From Bog-473 sp049513455 (GTDB taxonomy: Bacteria; Actinomycetota; Acidimicrobiia; Acidimicrobiales; RAAP-2), in NCBI GenBank assembly GCA_049513455.1, contig JBEKWB010000006.1:104052-168051 (forward strand): a stretch of DNA of 64,000 bases. Reading direction: 5' to 3'. The stretch's first letter is position 1, and the number at the start of each line of letters is the position of its first letter. The position numbers and the translations under genes are program-made. Shown one piece after another: positions 16,771 to 24,742 of this stretch. The notes below the pieces were generated by a model, which was not told where the DNA came from, did no database searches, and saw nothing but the letters and a program-made list of their open reading frames with translations.

Positions 16771-18732
16771 TCACGACGTGACGATGAAGTCGTCCATGTC
16801 TGCCGACCGCGTCCAGTCCCAGTAGGTCTCCATCTTCCAAGGCGAAAGAGTGAAGATCTTGCCGGCCGGGTTCTTGTAGTGACTGTGCGTGATGGAGGGA
16901 TGTGACCACACCAGCTGGCTGATCTCAGCCTGGTGGCGCTCGACATACTCGTCGTGCACGTCCTTGCGGACCTCGATGGTGCGCATGCCCGATGCAAGCA
17001 CCTGCCGGATGGCGTCCATGGTGAAGTTCATCTGGCATTCCGAGTGAAAGAACAGGCTGGCCCCGTGGGCCAGATTCGTCCCGGGACCGTAGAGGCAGAA
17101 GAGGTTCGGGAAATTCGGGACCGTGATGCCGAGGTAGGCCGATGGTTCGTCGCCCCATTGCTCGCGCAGCGAAATGCCGTTGCGGCCAAAGATCGACATC
17201 GGCGCCAGGAACTCGTTGTGCCGGAACCCGGTGGCGTAACAGATCACATCCGCGGCGAAAAAGGTCCCGTCCACCGTGACGATCCCGTCGGGAACGACGC
17301 GGTCGATGGCCGTGCGCACCAATTCGACGTCAGGCCGTTTCAGACAGTTCAGCCACGAACCGTTGTCCTGCAGCATCCGCTTCCCGGCGGCCGGGTAGTT
17401 GGGAATCGACTTCTCGATCAGGTCGGGGCGACCCTCGAGCAACGATGAGATCCACTCCGTCATCAACGCCCTCCGCCCGGCGTTGGACTCGTTGATCGCC
17501 CAGCCCGAACCATCGTCGTACTCAGGGTCGCTCCGGTAGCGCTCGGTGCCCAACCCGATGCCCGGGTACATCATGATGAAGCGGAACCATCGCCCGTAAA
17601 ACGGAAGGTGGCGCATGGCCCAGGCATCCCCCTCGGGCACCTTGGCGTGGTAGACGGGATTGTGGATGATCCACTGCGGTGTGCGCTGGAAGATGGTGAG
17701 GTGCGAAACCCGCTCGGCAATGGTCGGGGCGATCTGGAACCCGGTGGCACCGGCGCCGACAAGTGCGAAGCGGGAGCCCGTGATGTCGAGGGAATCGGGC
17801 CAGCGCGCCGAATGGAACGACGGGCCCTCGAATGAGTCCATCCCGGGAATCGCCGGCATTTTTGGCAGGTTGAGGGAACCGACGGCGCTGATCACAAAGC
17901 GGGCGTCCAGCGTCTCTTCCGCTCCCTCGGACGTCCGAACCCGGACCGCCCAGCGGCCCCTCCCTTCGTCCCACCTCGCCTCGACCACCTCGGTGTCGAA
18001 GCGACAGTGGCGCGCCAGTTGGTACTTGGCCAGCACGCCCTCGAAATAGCCGCGCAGCTCCGGCTGCTGGCAGAAATACTCGGTCCAGTGGTCGGCGGGC
18101 TCGAAGGAGTAGCAGTAATGGTGACTGCCGACATCGACGCGGGCTCCCGGATAGCGGTTCTCCCACCAGGTGCCGCCCGGTCCCGCGTTCTTCTCGACGA
18201 TCGTGAAGGGGAGGCCGGCCTGGGCCAAGCGGATGCCGGCGAGAAGGCCGGACTCTCCGGCACCGATCACCACCACCGGTGAGGTGGCGCGGACGCCCTC
18301 GGGGATCTCGTCGCCCCACGTGATCGCCCTGGCGTCGAGACCGTCGAACTGAAGCTCCTCCAGGAACATCCCCCTCATCGTTCCCTCGACAGGCTGACGA
18401 GCCATGAACTCCATCAACTCTGCGAGTACGTCCTCCGAGAGCGCATGGGGAACACAACCGGCGTCACGAAAGGCCCCGATGGCCGGCAGCGCCAACCGCC
18501 GCACCTCGGCCAAGTCGGTCTCCGACATGCCCCCTTGGAAGTCCACCGACGTGCAGTACGCCGGCTGGTGGGGCCCACGGACCCAGGCGGGGTCCCCGGT
18601 CATGTGCACCAGCGAGCACAGAAGGGCCGGGATGCTGACATCGGCCAGTGCGGCAGCGATGGCGTCGTCGTCGTCGGAGAACGGCTGGCCGGCATGCGGG
18701 TTGCGTACGGGTTCGGTCACTCCGGCAAGCAT
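16771..18732 (-). CDS. Baeyer-Villiger monooxygenase with N-terminal extension (HAPMO-like)
   Basis: A 653-residue flavoprotein. About 150 residues of helical N-terminal domain precede the FAD motif VVVIGAGESG. The fingerprint FEGPSFHSARWP fits FxGxxxHxxxWP and is followed by the NADPH motif ALVGAGATG. The C-terminal half holds CYATGFRHNEFL. An extra N-terminal domain of this size is characteristic of 4-hydroxyacetophenone monooxygenase and related type I BVMOs. It differs clearly from the BVMO in the tRNA-Leu insertion, which lacks the extension. The start is ATG 18732-18730. It is convergent with the DyP gene, 102 bp apart. The substrate is not predictable. Confidence 0.88.
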   Translation of the reverse strand: MLAGVTEPVRNPHAGQPFSDDDDAIAAALADVSIPALLCSLVHMTGDPAWVRGPHQPAYCTSVDFQGGMSETDLAEVRRLALPAIGAFRDAGCVPHALSEDVLAELMEFMARQPVEGTMRGMFLEELQFDGLDARAITWGDEIPEGVRATSPVVVIGAGESGLLAGIRLAQAGLPFTIVEKNAGPGGTWWENRYPGARVDVGSHHYCYSFEPADHWTEYFCQQPELRGYFEGVLAKYQLARHCRFDTEVVEARWDEGRGRWAVRVRTSEGAEETLDARFVISAVGSLNLPKMPAIPGMDSFEGPSFHSARWPDSLDITGSRFALVGAGATGFQIAPTIAERVSHLTIFQRTPQWIIHNPVYHAKVPEGDAWAMRHLPFYGRWFRFIMMYPGIGLGTERYRSDPEYDDGSGWAINESNAGRRALMTEWISSLLEGRPDLIEKSIPNYPAAGKRMLQDNGSWLNCLKRPDVELVRTAIDRVVPDGIVTVDGTFFAADVICYATGFRHNEFLAPMSIFGRNGISLREQWGDEPSAYLGITVPNFPNLFCLYGPGTNLAHGASLFFHSECQMNFTMDAIRQVLASGMRTIEVRKDVHDEYVERHQAEISQLVWSHPSITHSHYKNPAGKIFTLSPWKMETYWDWTRSADMDDFIVTS

Positions 18733-18795
18733 GCCACCACGCGACGCCGCGTGACGGCCCTACTGGCACCTGCGAGATGCGAGGGTCCACACCCG

Positions 18796-18842
18796 AACCG
18801 AACCTCAACCCGAACCTCAACCTCAACTTAAACTTCAACCTC
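18796..18842. repeat. Degenerate hexamer repeat (AACCTC-type), about eight copies
   Basis: A run of AACCG, AACCTC, AACCCG, AACCTC, AACCTC, AACTTA, AACTTC, AACCTC without gaps, upstream of the BVMO gene (which starts at 18732 on the minus strand). It is relatively AT-rich for this genome and lies in the gene-poor 18.73-19.06 kb stretch. Confidence 0.8.
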
Positions 18843-19062
18843 ATCCTCCAGTTGAACTTTAGAGAGGGGAGTCGGGGGCAAGGCCAGGGCGAGGACCTGG
18901 AGCCCTTTCGTCACCACCTCGGGGGGGCACGGATCAGCAGAGGTCGGGGGCCGGCCCCGGGAGGTACACTCCCAAAAATTGCAACGGCACTTGGGCGATG
19001 GCCCGGGGAGGGGGCGGCACCACGTGCGATCGCCCACGATGTTCATCCCAGATGCGCAGGAT

Positions 19063-19702
19063 CTCACCCGCGTCCGACCTGAATCGAGTCCACCGTGAGT
19101 CGGCTCGCCTCGGGTGTGGACCCAGCCGCTCCTTCGCCGTGGAACGAGGTCGCCGAGCGCTCGAGCATGCCCGTGTTGCTCGTCGCACTTTCGACACGAC
19201 GTGTGGTCGCCAGGAGCAAGGCCGCCGAGGCGCTCGTGGGACCGGAGGAACAGGTCACGGGCTATGACGGGTGTCCGTTGGCCGGACACGAGCCGCTGGA
19301 GCACCTCATGCTGGCGCGGGGAGAGTTCGGCCAGCACGTCGAGATCCCCCGGAACGGTGGGGGCGACGACCCGGGAGAGTTGCCACCCCTTGGGTCTCCG
19401 TCGCACGCGCAGGTGCAGCGCGCCCGCCGTTGCATTCAGGGCGAGCGAGGTCATGTGGGACAGCAATGTCGGTGCATCCATCAGATGGACGGCATCGAGG
19501 ACGAGAACGCCCACGCAGTCTTCCTGCGCGAAGCCCAGCACATCGGTTACCTCGACGCTGATGCGACGCAACACGCCATCTGGGGTCGAGTGTCCCCATC
19601 ACCATGGGGGAGCAACCGTCCAACACCGTCGCCCTTCCGTTTCACCCTGGCCCGGATTGCGGTGGAGGTACCGGGCCAGAGCAGTATGGCCTCGACGTCC
19701 AT
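19063..19702 (-). pseudogene. Decayed LuxR-family transcriptional regulator
   Basis: Remnants of a LuxR-type regulator in shifted frames. From about 19610 down, one frame reads LRRISVEVTDVLG and then the start of a LuxR helix-turn-helix, LSPRQHEVLQRLVSGQRT followed by PVIARDLFL (to about 19237). The expected continuation of the helix (after LFL, normally a SP.TVRNHL...RK.GV.SQ.ELL pattern) then appears only in the next frame as LLLATTRRVESATSNTGMLE, so at least one indel has occurred. Upstream, a third frame supplies the apparent N-terminus from an ATG at 19702 (MDVEAILLWPGTSTAIRARV) and then hits a stop. The remaining 18.73-19.76 kb shows no other gene. Boundaries are approximate. Confidence 0.45.
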
Positions 19703-19758
19703 AGATGGAACATCACATCGCACCCGTCGAACCGTCCAAAATCGGCGAGGCTGAACTC

Positions 19759-20421
19759 CTACGCCCGCACGAGCAGATCGCAGAGTTGGCTCCTGGACAA
19801 GGGACGATGCGGCAAGACCGAGCCGGTGGCCCGAAGTCCGTCGAAGAGCAACTGCAGATGGCGCTCGCCCTGTTGCCGCCCCAACTTCGCCGCCGCATCA
19901 CCCGCCTCGTACCGGTCCTCCACGGCTCGCACCGATAGCAACACGACGGCGATGTCGCTGAAGGTCACGTCGGTCCGGATGGATCCCGCGGCCTTTGCAT
20001 TGGTGAGCAGGCGGGTCACCGGCGTGGCCAGACTCTCCACCATGGCGAGGTGGGTCTCAGCCAGATGGGGTGAACGGGAGACCAGGGCACGCAGGCTGGC
20101 GGGCAGACCGACGCAGCGGCGCAGGAACTCGAAGATGCCCTCGGCCGGGGTGGCGTGCTCCAGCACCTCGGAGACCAATTCCAATGAACGCTGGCCGGCC
20201 ATCTCCATGATGGCCACCACCAGGCTCTCCTTGTTGGGGAAGCGGCGGTAGAGGGTCCCGACGCCGACGCCGGCCCGCTGGGCGATCCGTTCCATCGACG
20301 CCTCGTACCCGCCCTCGGCAAAGACATCCTGGGCGGCCACCAGGATCCGCTCCAGGTTGAGTTCGGCGTCGCGACGCAAGCGGCGGGACACGGGCTCCAG
20401 ACCCACCCGGGCCGCCGTCAT
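19759..20421 (-). CDS. TetR-family transcriptional repressor
   Basis: A 220-residue DNA-binding protein. Residues about 20-65 form the TetR helix-turn-helix (ILVAAQDVFAEGGYEASMER, then IAQRAGVGVGTLYRRFPNKE); the rest is an all-helical ligand-binding and dimerisation domain. The start ATG overlaps the stop of the MFS gene (ATGA, 20418-20421). The pair is therefore one transcript, and this protein most likely represses the exporter gene and itself, releasing when a toxic ligand binds. The predicted operator would lie upstream of 21893; I could not identify an inverted repeat there with confidence. Confidence 0.9.
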   Translation of the reverse strand: MTAARVGLEPVSRRLRRDAELNLERILVAAQDVFAEGGYEASMERIAQRAGVGVGTLYRRFPNKESLVVAIMEMAGQRSLELVSEVLEHATPAEGIFEFLRRCVGLPASLRALVSRSPHLAETHLAMVESLATPVTRLLTNAKAAGSIRTDVTFSDIAVVLLSVRAVEDRYEAGDAAAKLGRQQGERHLQLLFDGLRATGSVLPHRPLSRSQLCDLLVRA

Positions 20422-21893
20422 TCGACCCCGGAGGCCGTGCCCACCACGGCAGCCGGACCGCCGGACGTCGCGCTCGCCAGTTCGGCTCCGGTCGGCTCGT
20501 GCACGGGGTGCCGGGGGATCAGGAGGGCCGTGCCCGCGGCCACGAGGAGCGCCAACGCCGAGACCACGAAGGCCAGGATGTAGCCGTGCTCGGCCGGGGT
20601 GCCGTTGCGCAGGAGGCTGCTCACGACCATGCTGGTGGCCACGCCCGCCCCGACGGCGGCGCCCACATTGCGGATGTTGGTGTTCATCCCTGTGGCGATG
20701 CCCGTCTGGGACTGCGGCACCGCCTCGACCACCAGATTGGACATGGCGGCGTACCCCATGGCGATCCCGATGCCCAGCAACGTCGCAGCGATGAAAATCT
20801 GCCAGCTGTGGGCGTGCCAGAAGACCAGAACGATGTAGCACGATGCAGAGAAGATGCAGCCGCTCAGCAGTACCCGGCGACCGCCGAAGGCCACCGAGAG
20901 CCGACCGGTCAGCGGGGCGACCACCAGCATCGCGGCGGCGAAGGGGAGCAGATCGAGTCCGGATTGGGTGACCGAGGCGCCGAACCCGTAGTGGTTCCTC
21001 GTCGGCGTCTCGACGAACTGGGGCACGGTCGTGAACAACACGTACATGCCGAAGCCGAAGAGCAGGGCACAGAGGTTGGTCGTCCACACTTCCGGGATGC
21101 GCATCATCTTCATGTCCACCAGCGGCGAGGTCGATCGGTTCTCCGAGCGGATCCAGAACGCCGTCAACACGGCGGCGACGAGGAAGAGCCCGATCACCCG
21201 CGGATCGCCCCAGCCGATGGTGGGCCCCTCGGAGACCGCCAGCAGCCCGGCCACCAGCCAACCGGACATCAGGAGCGCCCCTGTCGTGTTGATGCGCCCC
21301 GGGGTCCGAATGGGGGACTCCGGCACGAACAGGATGGTCATGACGGTGGCCACCGCGCACAGCACCAGGGGAGCCCAGTAGAGCCAGTGGTAGCTGAGGT
21401 GCACGATGATCGGCCCGGCCAGGACGATGCCGAGACCGACCCCGACGCCGAGGATGGACGAGAGGAACCCGATTCCCCCGACGACACGGTCCCGGGGGAA
21501 CTCGTCCCTGATGATGCCGAACGCCAGCGGGAATACCGCACCACCCGCGCCCGTGATGATCCGCCCCGCCAGCATGATCGGCAGGGTGGTGGCGAGGGCG
21601 CTGATCAGGGTACCCAGGGTGAGCACGACCAGGATCGCCACCAGGACCCTCTCCTTCCCCAGCATGTCGCCCACCCGGCCCAGGAGCGGCGTGCAGATGG
21701 CGGCGCTGAGGAGGTACCCGGTGAGCAGCCACGCCACGGCGTCGGCCGACGAGTGCAGTGAGTGCTCCAGGGAAGGCAGGGCGGGGATGATCAGGGACTG
21801 CATGACGCTGAACGCGAGCGCCGATAGGGAGAGCACGGCGAACGTCAGCTGGTAATGCGCCCGTTTGGGTTCGACCGCCCCGTCACCCGCCAC
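20418..21893 (-). CDS. MFS drug-efflux transporter, DHA2 (14-helix) type
   Basis: A 491-residue integral membrane antiporter of the EmrB/QacA class. The cytoplasmic loop 2-3 motif A is present (LLGRVGDMLGKERV), as is the loop WLLTGYLLSAAICTPLLG of helix 2. Motif C in helix 5 (FLSSILGVGVGLGIVLAGPI) marks proton-driven export. About 14 hydrophobic segments can be counted, with a long loop between the two halves. The C-terminal tail after the last helix is polar and Ala/Gly-rich. It would export hydrophobic toxicants and is regulated by the coupled TetR gene. The ATG is at 21893-21891, and an unusual low-complexity spacer lies upstream. Confidence 0.9.
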   Translation of the reverse strand: MAGDGAVEPKRAHYQLTFAVLSLSALAFSVMQSLIIPALPSLEHSLHSSADAVAWLLTGYLLSAAICTPLLGRVGDMLGKERVLVAILVVLTLGTLISALATTLPIMLAGRIITGAGGAVFPLAFGIIRDEFPRDRVVGGIGFLSSILGVGVGLGIVLAGPIIVHLSYHWLYWAPLVLCAVATVMTILFVPESPIRTPGRINTTGALLMSGWLVAGLLAVSEGPTIGWGDPRVIGLFLVAAVLTAFWIRSENRSTSPLVDMKMMRIPEVWTTNLCALLFGFGMYVLFTTVPQFVETPTRNHYGFGASVTQSGLDLLPFAAAMLVVAPLTGRLSVAFGGRRVLLSGCIFSASCYIVLVFWHAHSWQIFIAATLLGIGIAMGYAAMSNLVVEAVPQSQTGIATGMNTNIRNVGAAVGAGVATSMVVSSLLRNGTPAEHGYILAFVVSALALLVAAGTALLIPRHPVHEPTGAELASATSGGPAAVVGTASGVE

Positions 21894-22447
21894 TGCGACC
21901 TCGCTCCGTCCGTCGTCGTCGTCGTCGTCGTTGTCGTCCCGAGTGTACCGGCGAAAGCGGAATCAAGCATTCCGGTATTACCTCTCCGTCCGCCTCTTCG
22001 TCCGTCCGCCTCTCCGTCCGTCCGCCTCGAGAGTGTCGGAGTTAGCCGCAGCGGCGGGGGTCGGTGAGAGCGAGGCGAGGAGGTGGGGCGGCGGCGCGGG
22101 GCGGCGGCCGGGCGGCGGGTGGGCCCGGCGGGCCGGCGGGGCGGTGGCCCGGCGGGGTGGTGGGGCCGGCGGGGCCGCCCGGCGGGCCTCGAGGGCCTCG
22201 AGCGGCGGGTGTCGAGGGGTCGAGGGGTCGCGGCAGGGTGACGCCGGCCGCCGGGGCACCTTGGTACGCCGCTGGTCGTACCGGAAATGGGGCACCCGCC
22301 AGGTTCGGCGGAGGCAAAAATGAACCTTCCCCGGCCAACTGGTCGTACCACTGGTAGGAACATGCATCCCCAAATGCGGTGAGACCCTGTGCGGGCGTGC
22401 AACACTGGGGGTTCGGAGCCCGTCCGACGAACGGAGACGTCGCAGCA
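21894..22447. other. Low-complexity intergenic spacer between MFS and fabD
   Basis: 554 bp without a credible gene, separating divergent genes. It contains about seven tandem CGT triplets (21911-21931), then CCGTCCGCCTCT-type pyrimidine repeats (about 21985-22030). From about 22068 to 22215 the + strand is a dense run of GGCGGG, GGGCGG and GGTGGGG units. The switch from pyrimidine-rich to G-rich on one strand is abrupt. The fabD leader (about 22380-22447) contains GGAG at 22433-22436. Confidence 0.75.
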
Positions 22448-23707
22448 GTGTTGGTTTTCACCTTCCCAGGACAGGGGTCGCAGCGATCCGGAATGGGCGA
22501 GCCCTGGGTCGACCACCCCTCGTGGGAGTTCGTCGGGGAGGCATCGGAGTCCGCCGGGCGCGACCTGGCCTATCTCCTGCTCGAGGCGCCCATTGAAGAG
22601 CTGACGAGGACCGAGAACGCCCAGCTGGCGACCACGGTGCTCAGCTTGGTCGTCCTCGATGCGGTGGAACGCCTCGGCCTCTCCCCCGCCGCCTGCGCCG
22701 GGCACAGTCTGGGCGAGTACACCGCACTCGTGGCCAGTGGCGCGCTGACCTTCGAGGACGGAATCAGGCTGGTGGTGGCCCGTGGTGACGCCATGGCGCG
22801 CGCCGGCGACGAGGCACCCGGCACCATGGCGGCCCTTCTCGGAATCTCCGACGACGACGCCGAGGCCGCCTGCCAGCGGGCCGAAGGCGACGTCTGGGTG
22901 GCCAACTACAACGCACCGGGCCAGGTCGTCATCGCCGGGACCGCCGAGGCCGTCGCCGTCGCCGGCCGTCTGGCCAAGGAGCTCGGCGCCAAACGGGTCA
23001 TGCCGATCCCCGTTTCCGGGGCCTTCCACACCCCGCTCATGCAGGGGGCTCGGGCCGAGCTCCGCAAGGCGCTGGCCGACGTGACGTTCCGGGCACCCGA
23101 GGTGCGCGTGGTGGCCAATGTCGACGCCCGCGTGCACGATGATCCCGCCGACTGGCCCGGCCTCCTGTCGGCACAGCTCTGCAGCCCGGTCCGCTGGCGC
23201 CAGACGCTCGAGACGTTCGCCGGGCTGGGCCTCACCTCACTGATCGAGCTCGGTCCCGGTGGGGTGTTGAGCGGGCTGGCCAAGCGGAGCCTCCCCGAGA
23301 TCCAGTCCCTGGCGGTGGCCAAGCCGGCCGACCTCGACACGCTGATGGACCGGATCGCCGAGGCCGGTACCTGGAAGGCCGAACCCGCCCTCCACCAGGG
23401 CGAGCACCTCTACATGTCCGAACGCGTGGTGGTGAGCCCGGGCGGGGGGATCTTCACACCCGAAGAGTCGCTGCGGGCGCCCGGCACCGGCTTGCTCCCC
23501 GGCACCGACGGCGGACCCGGCGTCGACGGCGGACCCGGGGGCGATGCGATCTCGGTCGTCGCCGTGGGCGATCTCATGGGCCGGGTCGGCGTCACCGAGG
23601 TGCGGACCCCCTTCGCCGGCCAGGTCATCGGATGGCTGGCCGCCGCGGGCGAACGGGTCCAGGACGGCCAGCCCCTGGTCTGGATGCGCGTCCCGGACCG
23701 GACCTGA
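22448..23707 (+). CDS. fabD: Malonyl-CoA:ACP transacylase fused to a lipoyl-like domain
   Basis: A 419-residue protein whose first 300 residues are FabD, which loads malonyl groups onto ACP: GQGSQ near residue 9, nucleophile GHSLGEY near residue 87, the Arg-containing RGDAMARAGDE segment, and catalytic His in GAFHTPLM. After a Gly/Pro/Asp linker (about 340-365) the C-terminus reads VTEVRTPFAGQVIGWLAAAG followed by ERVQDGQPLVWMRV, a biotinyl/lipoyl-type beta-barrel half, but with no MKM lysine hairpin. Ordinary FabD ends near residue 310, so this is a fusion. The start is GTG 22448 with GGAG upstream. It begins the fabD-fabG-acpP-fabF cluster. Confidence 0.9.
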   Translation: MLVFTFPGQGSQRSGMGEPWVDHPSWEFVGEASESAGRDLAYLLLEAPIEELTRTENAQLATTVLSLVVLDAVERLGLSPAACAGHSLGEYTALVASGALTFEDGIRLVVARGDAMARAGDEAPGTMAALLGISDDDAEAACQRAEGDVWVANYNAPGQVVIAGTAEAVAVAGRLAKELGAKRVMPIPVSGAFHTPLMQGARAELRKALADVTFRAPEVRVVANVDARVHDDPADWPGLLSAQLCSPVRWRQTLETFAGLGLTSLIELGPGGVLSGLAKRSLPEIQSLAVAKPADLDTLMDRIAEAGTWKAEPALHQGEHLYMSERVVVSPGGGIFTPEESLRAPGTGLLPGTDGGPGVDGGPGGDAISVVAVGDLMGRVGVTEVRTPFAGQVIGWLAAAGERVQDGQPLVWMRVPDRT

Positions 23708-23726
23708 TGCCGGACCGCGCCTGATG
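23693..23726 (+). repeat. 17-bp tandem duplication at the fabD/fabG junction, forming a coupled mini-ORF
   Basis: Two 17-bp copies (23693-23709 and 23710-23726, two mismatches) each end in CTGATG. The first copy supplies the fabD stop TGA (23705-23707) overlapping an ATG. That ATG opens a 5-codon ORF, MPDRA (23707-23724), whose TGA overlaps the fabG ATG (23724). The ancestral arrangement was presumably a direct TGATG overlap, as still seen for acpP/fabF. Confidence 0.8.
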
Positions 23727-24449
23727 GCAGTCGTCCTGGTCACCGGGGGAAATCGCGGCATCGGTGCCGCCTGTGTCCGCTGGTTCCTTCGCAACGGGGA
23801 CCAGGTGGCCACCACCTATCGATCCGGCGATCCCCCGCCCGTGCCCGAGGGCGGCGATGCAGCGCGGTTCCTGGCCGTCCGGTGCGACGTCACCGACACC
23901 GCCCAGATCGAGTCGGCCTTCACCACCATCGAGAGCACGTGGGGTCCCGTGGAGGTGCTGGTGGCCAACGCGGGGATCACCCGGGACGGTCTCCTCCTGC
24001 GCATGAGCGAGGACGCCTTCACCGAGGTCATCGACGCCAACCTGACCGGCTCGTTCCGGGTGGCCAAGCGGGCCGTCGCGAAAATGCTCCGCCTCCACTC
24101 CGGTCGCATCATCTTCCTCTCCTCGGTCAGCGCCTACGTCGGTCTGCCCGGCCAGGCCAACTACGCCGCCTCCAAGGCCGGCCTGGTGGGCATGGCACGG
24201 GCCATCGCCCGCGAGGTGGGCAGCCGCCAGATCACGGTCAACGTGGTGGCGCCCGGCCTGGTCGCCACCGACATGACCGACGCCCTCGGCGAGGAGCGGG
24301 TCGCCCTCATGACCACCCAGGTCCCGCTCGGCCGGATCGGGTCCGTCGAGGACGTGGCCGGCGTGGTTGGATTCCTCGCGTCCCCCGCGGCGGCCTACAT
24401 CACCGGCGCCGTGCTGCCGGTAGACGGCGGCCTGGGCATGGGCCTCTGA
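23724..24449 (+). CDS. fabG: 3-Oxoacyl-ACP reductase
   Basis: A 241-residue short-chain dehydrogenase reducing 3-oxoacyl-ACP with NADPH. The cofactor motif is VTGGNRGIG near the N-terminus, with NAG in VLVANAGITRDGLLLRM (a FabG-specific string). The catalytic tetrad is Asn in DANLTGSF, Ser in LSSVSAYVG, and Tyr and Lys in YAASKAGL. The C-terminus YITGAVLPVDGGLGMGL matches the FabG tail. It lies directly after fabD and before acpP. The ATG at 23724 overlaps the TGA of a five-codon mini-ORF created by a 17-bp duplication. Confidence 0.93.
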   Translation: MAVVLVTGGNRGIGAACVRWFLRNGDQVATTYRSGDPPPVPEGGDAARFLAVRCDVTDTAQIESAFTTIESTWGPVEVLVANAGITRDGLLLRMSEDAFTEVIDANLTGSFRVAKRAVAKMLRLHSGRIIFLSSVSAYVGLPGQANYAASKAGLVGMARAIAREVGSRQITVNVVAPGLVATDMTDALGEERVALMTTQVPLGRIGSVEDVAGVVGFLASPAAAYITGAVLPVDGGLGMGL

Positions 24450-24502
24450 CCGGCACAGCCCTTGTAACGTGCACGTACACCAAACCAAACAAGGAGCAGA
24501 TT

Positions 24503-24742
24503 GTGGACAGCGACGCAGCGTTCGAGAAGTTTCGCGAGTGCGCCGTAGAGGTGCTGCAAGTGCCGGCCGAGAAGATCACCAAAGAGGCAAAGTTCGCCGA
24601 GGATCTCGACGCCGACAGCCTTGACCTGGTCGAATTGGTCATGGCGCTCGAGGAAAGCTTCGACATCACCGTCGAGGAGACCGAACTGGAGGACGTCACG
24701 ACCATCGGGCAGGCCTTCGACCTGATCTCCTCCAAGCTCTGA
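24503..24742 (+). CDS. acpP: Acyl carrier protein
   Basis: A 79-residue acidic helical carrier of growing acyl chains. The phosphopantetheine Ser lies in LDADSLDLVEL. Helix 3 (ETELEDVTTIGQAFDLI) is standard. The start is GTG 24503, with AAGGAG ending six bases upstream. The 53-bp gap after fabG contains a perfect 10-bp palindrome ACGTGCACGT (24467-24476), a possible regulator site. The stop overlaps the fabF ATG (TGATG), so the ACP and its condensing enzyme are translationally coupled. Confidence 0.95.
   Translation: MDSDAAFEKFRECAVEVLQVPAEKITKEAKFAEDLDADSLDLVELVMALEESFDITVEETELEDVTTIGQAFDLISSKL

Noticed and set aside
22042..22461. Pro/Gly/Ala/Arg-rich ORFs in the spacer before fabD
   Set aside because: They are translations of GGCGGG-type low-complexity DNA on both strands, with no start context or domain pattern.
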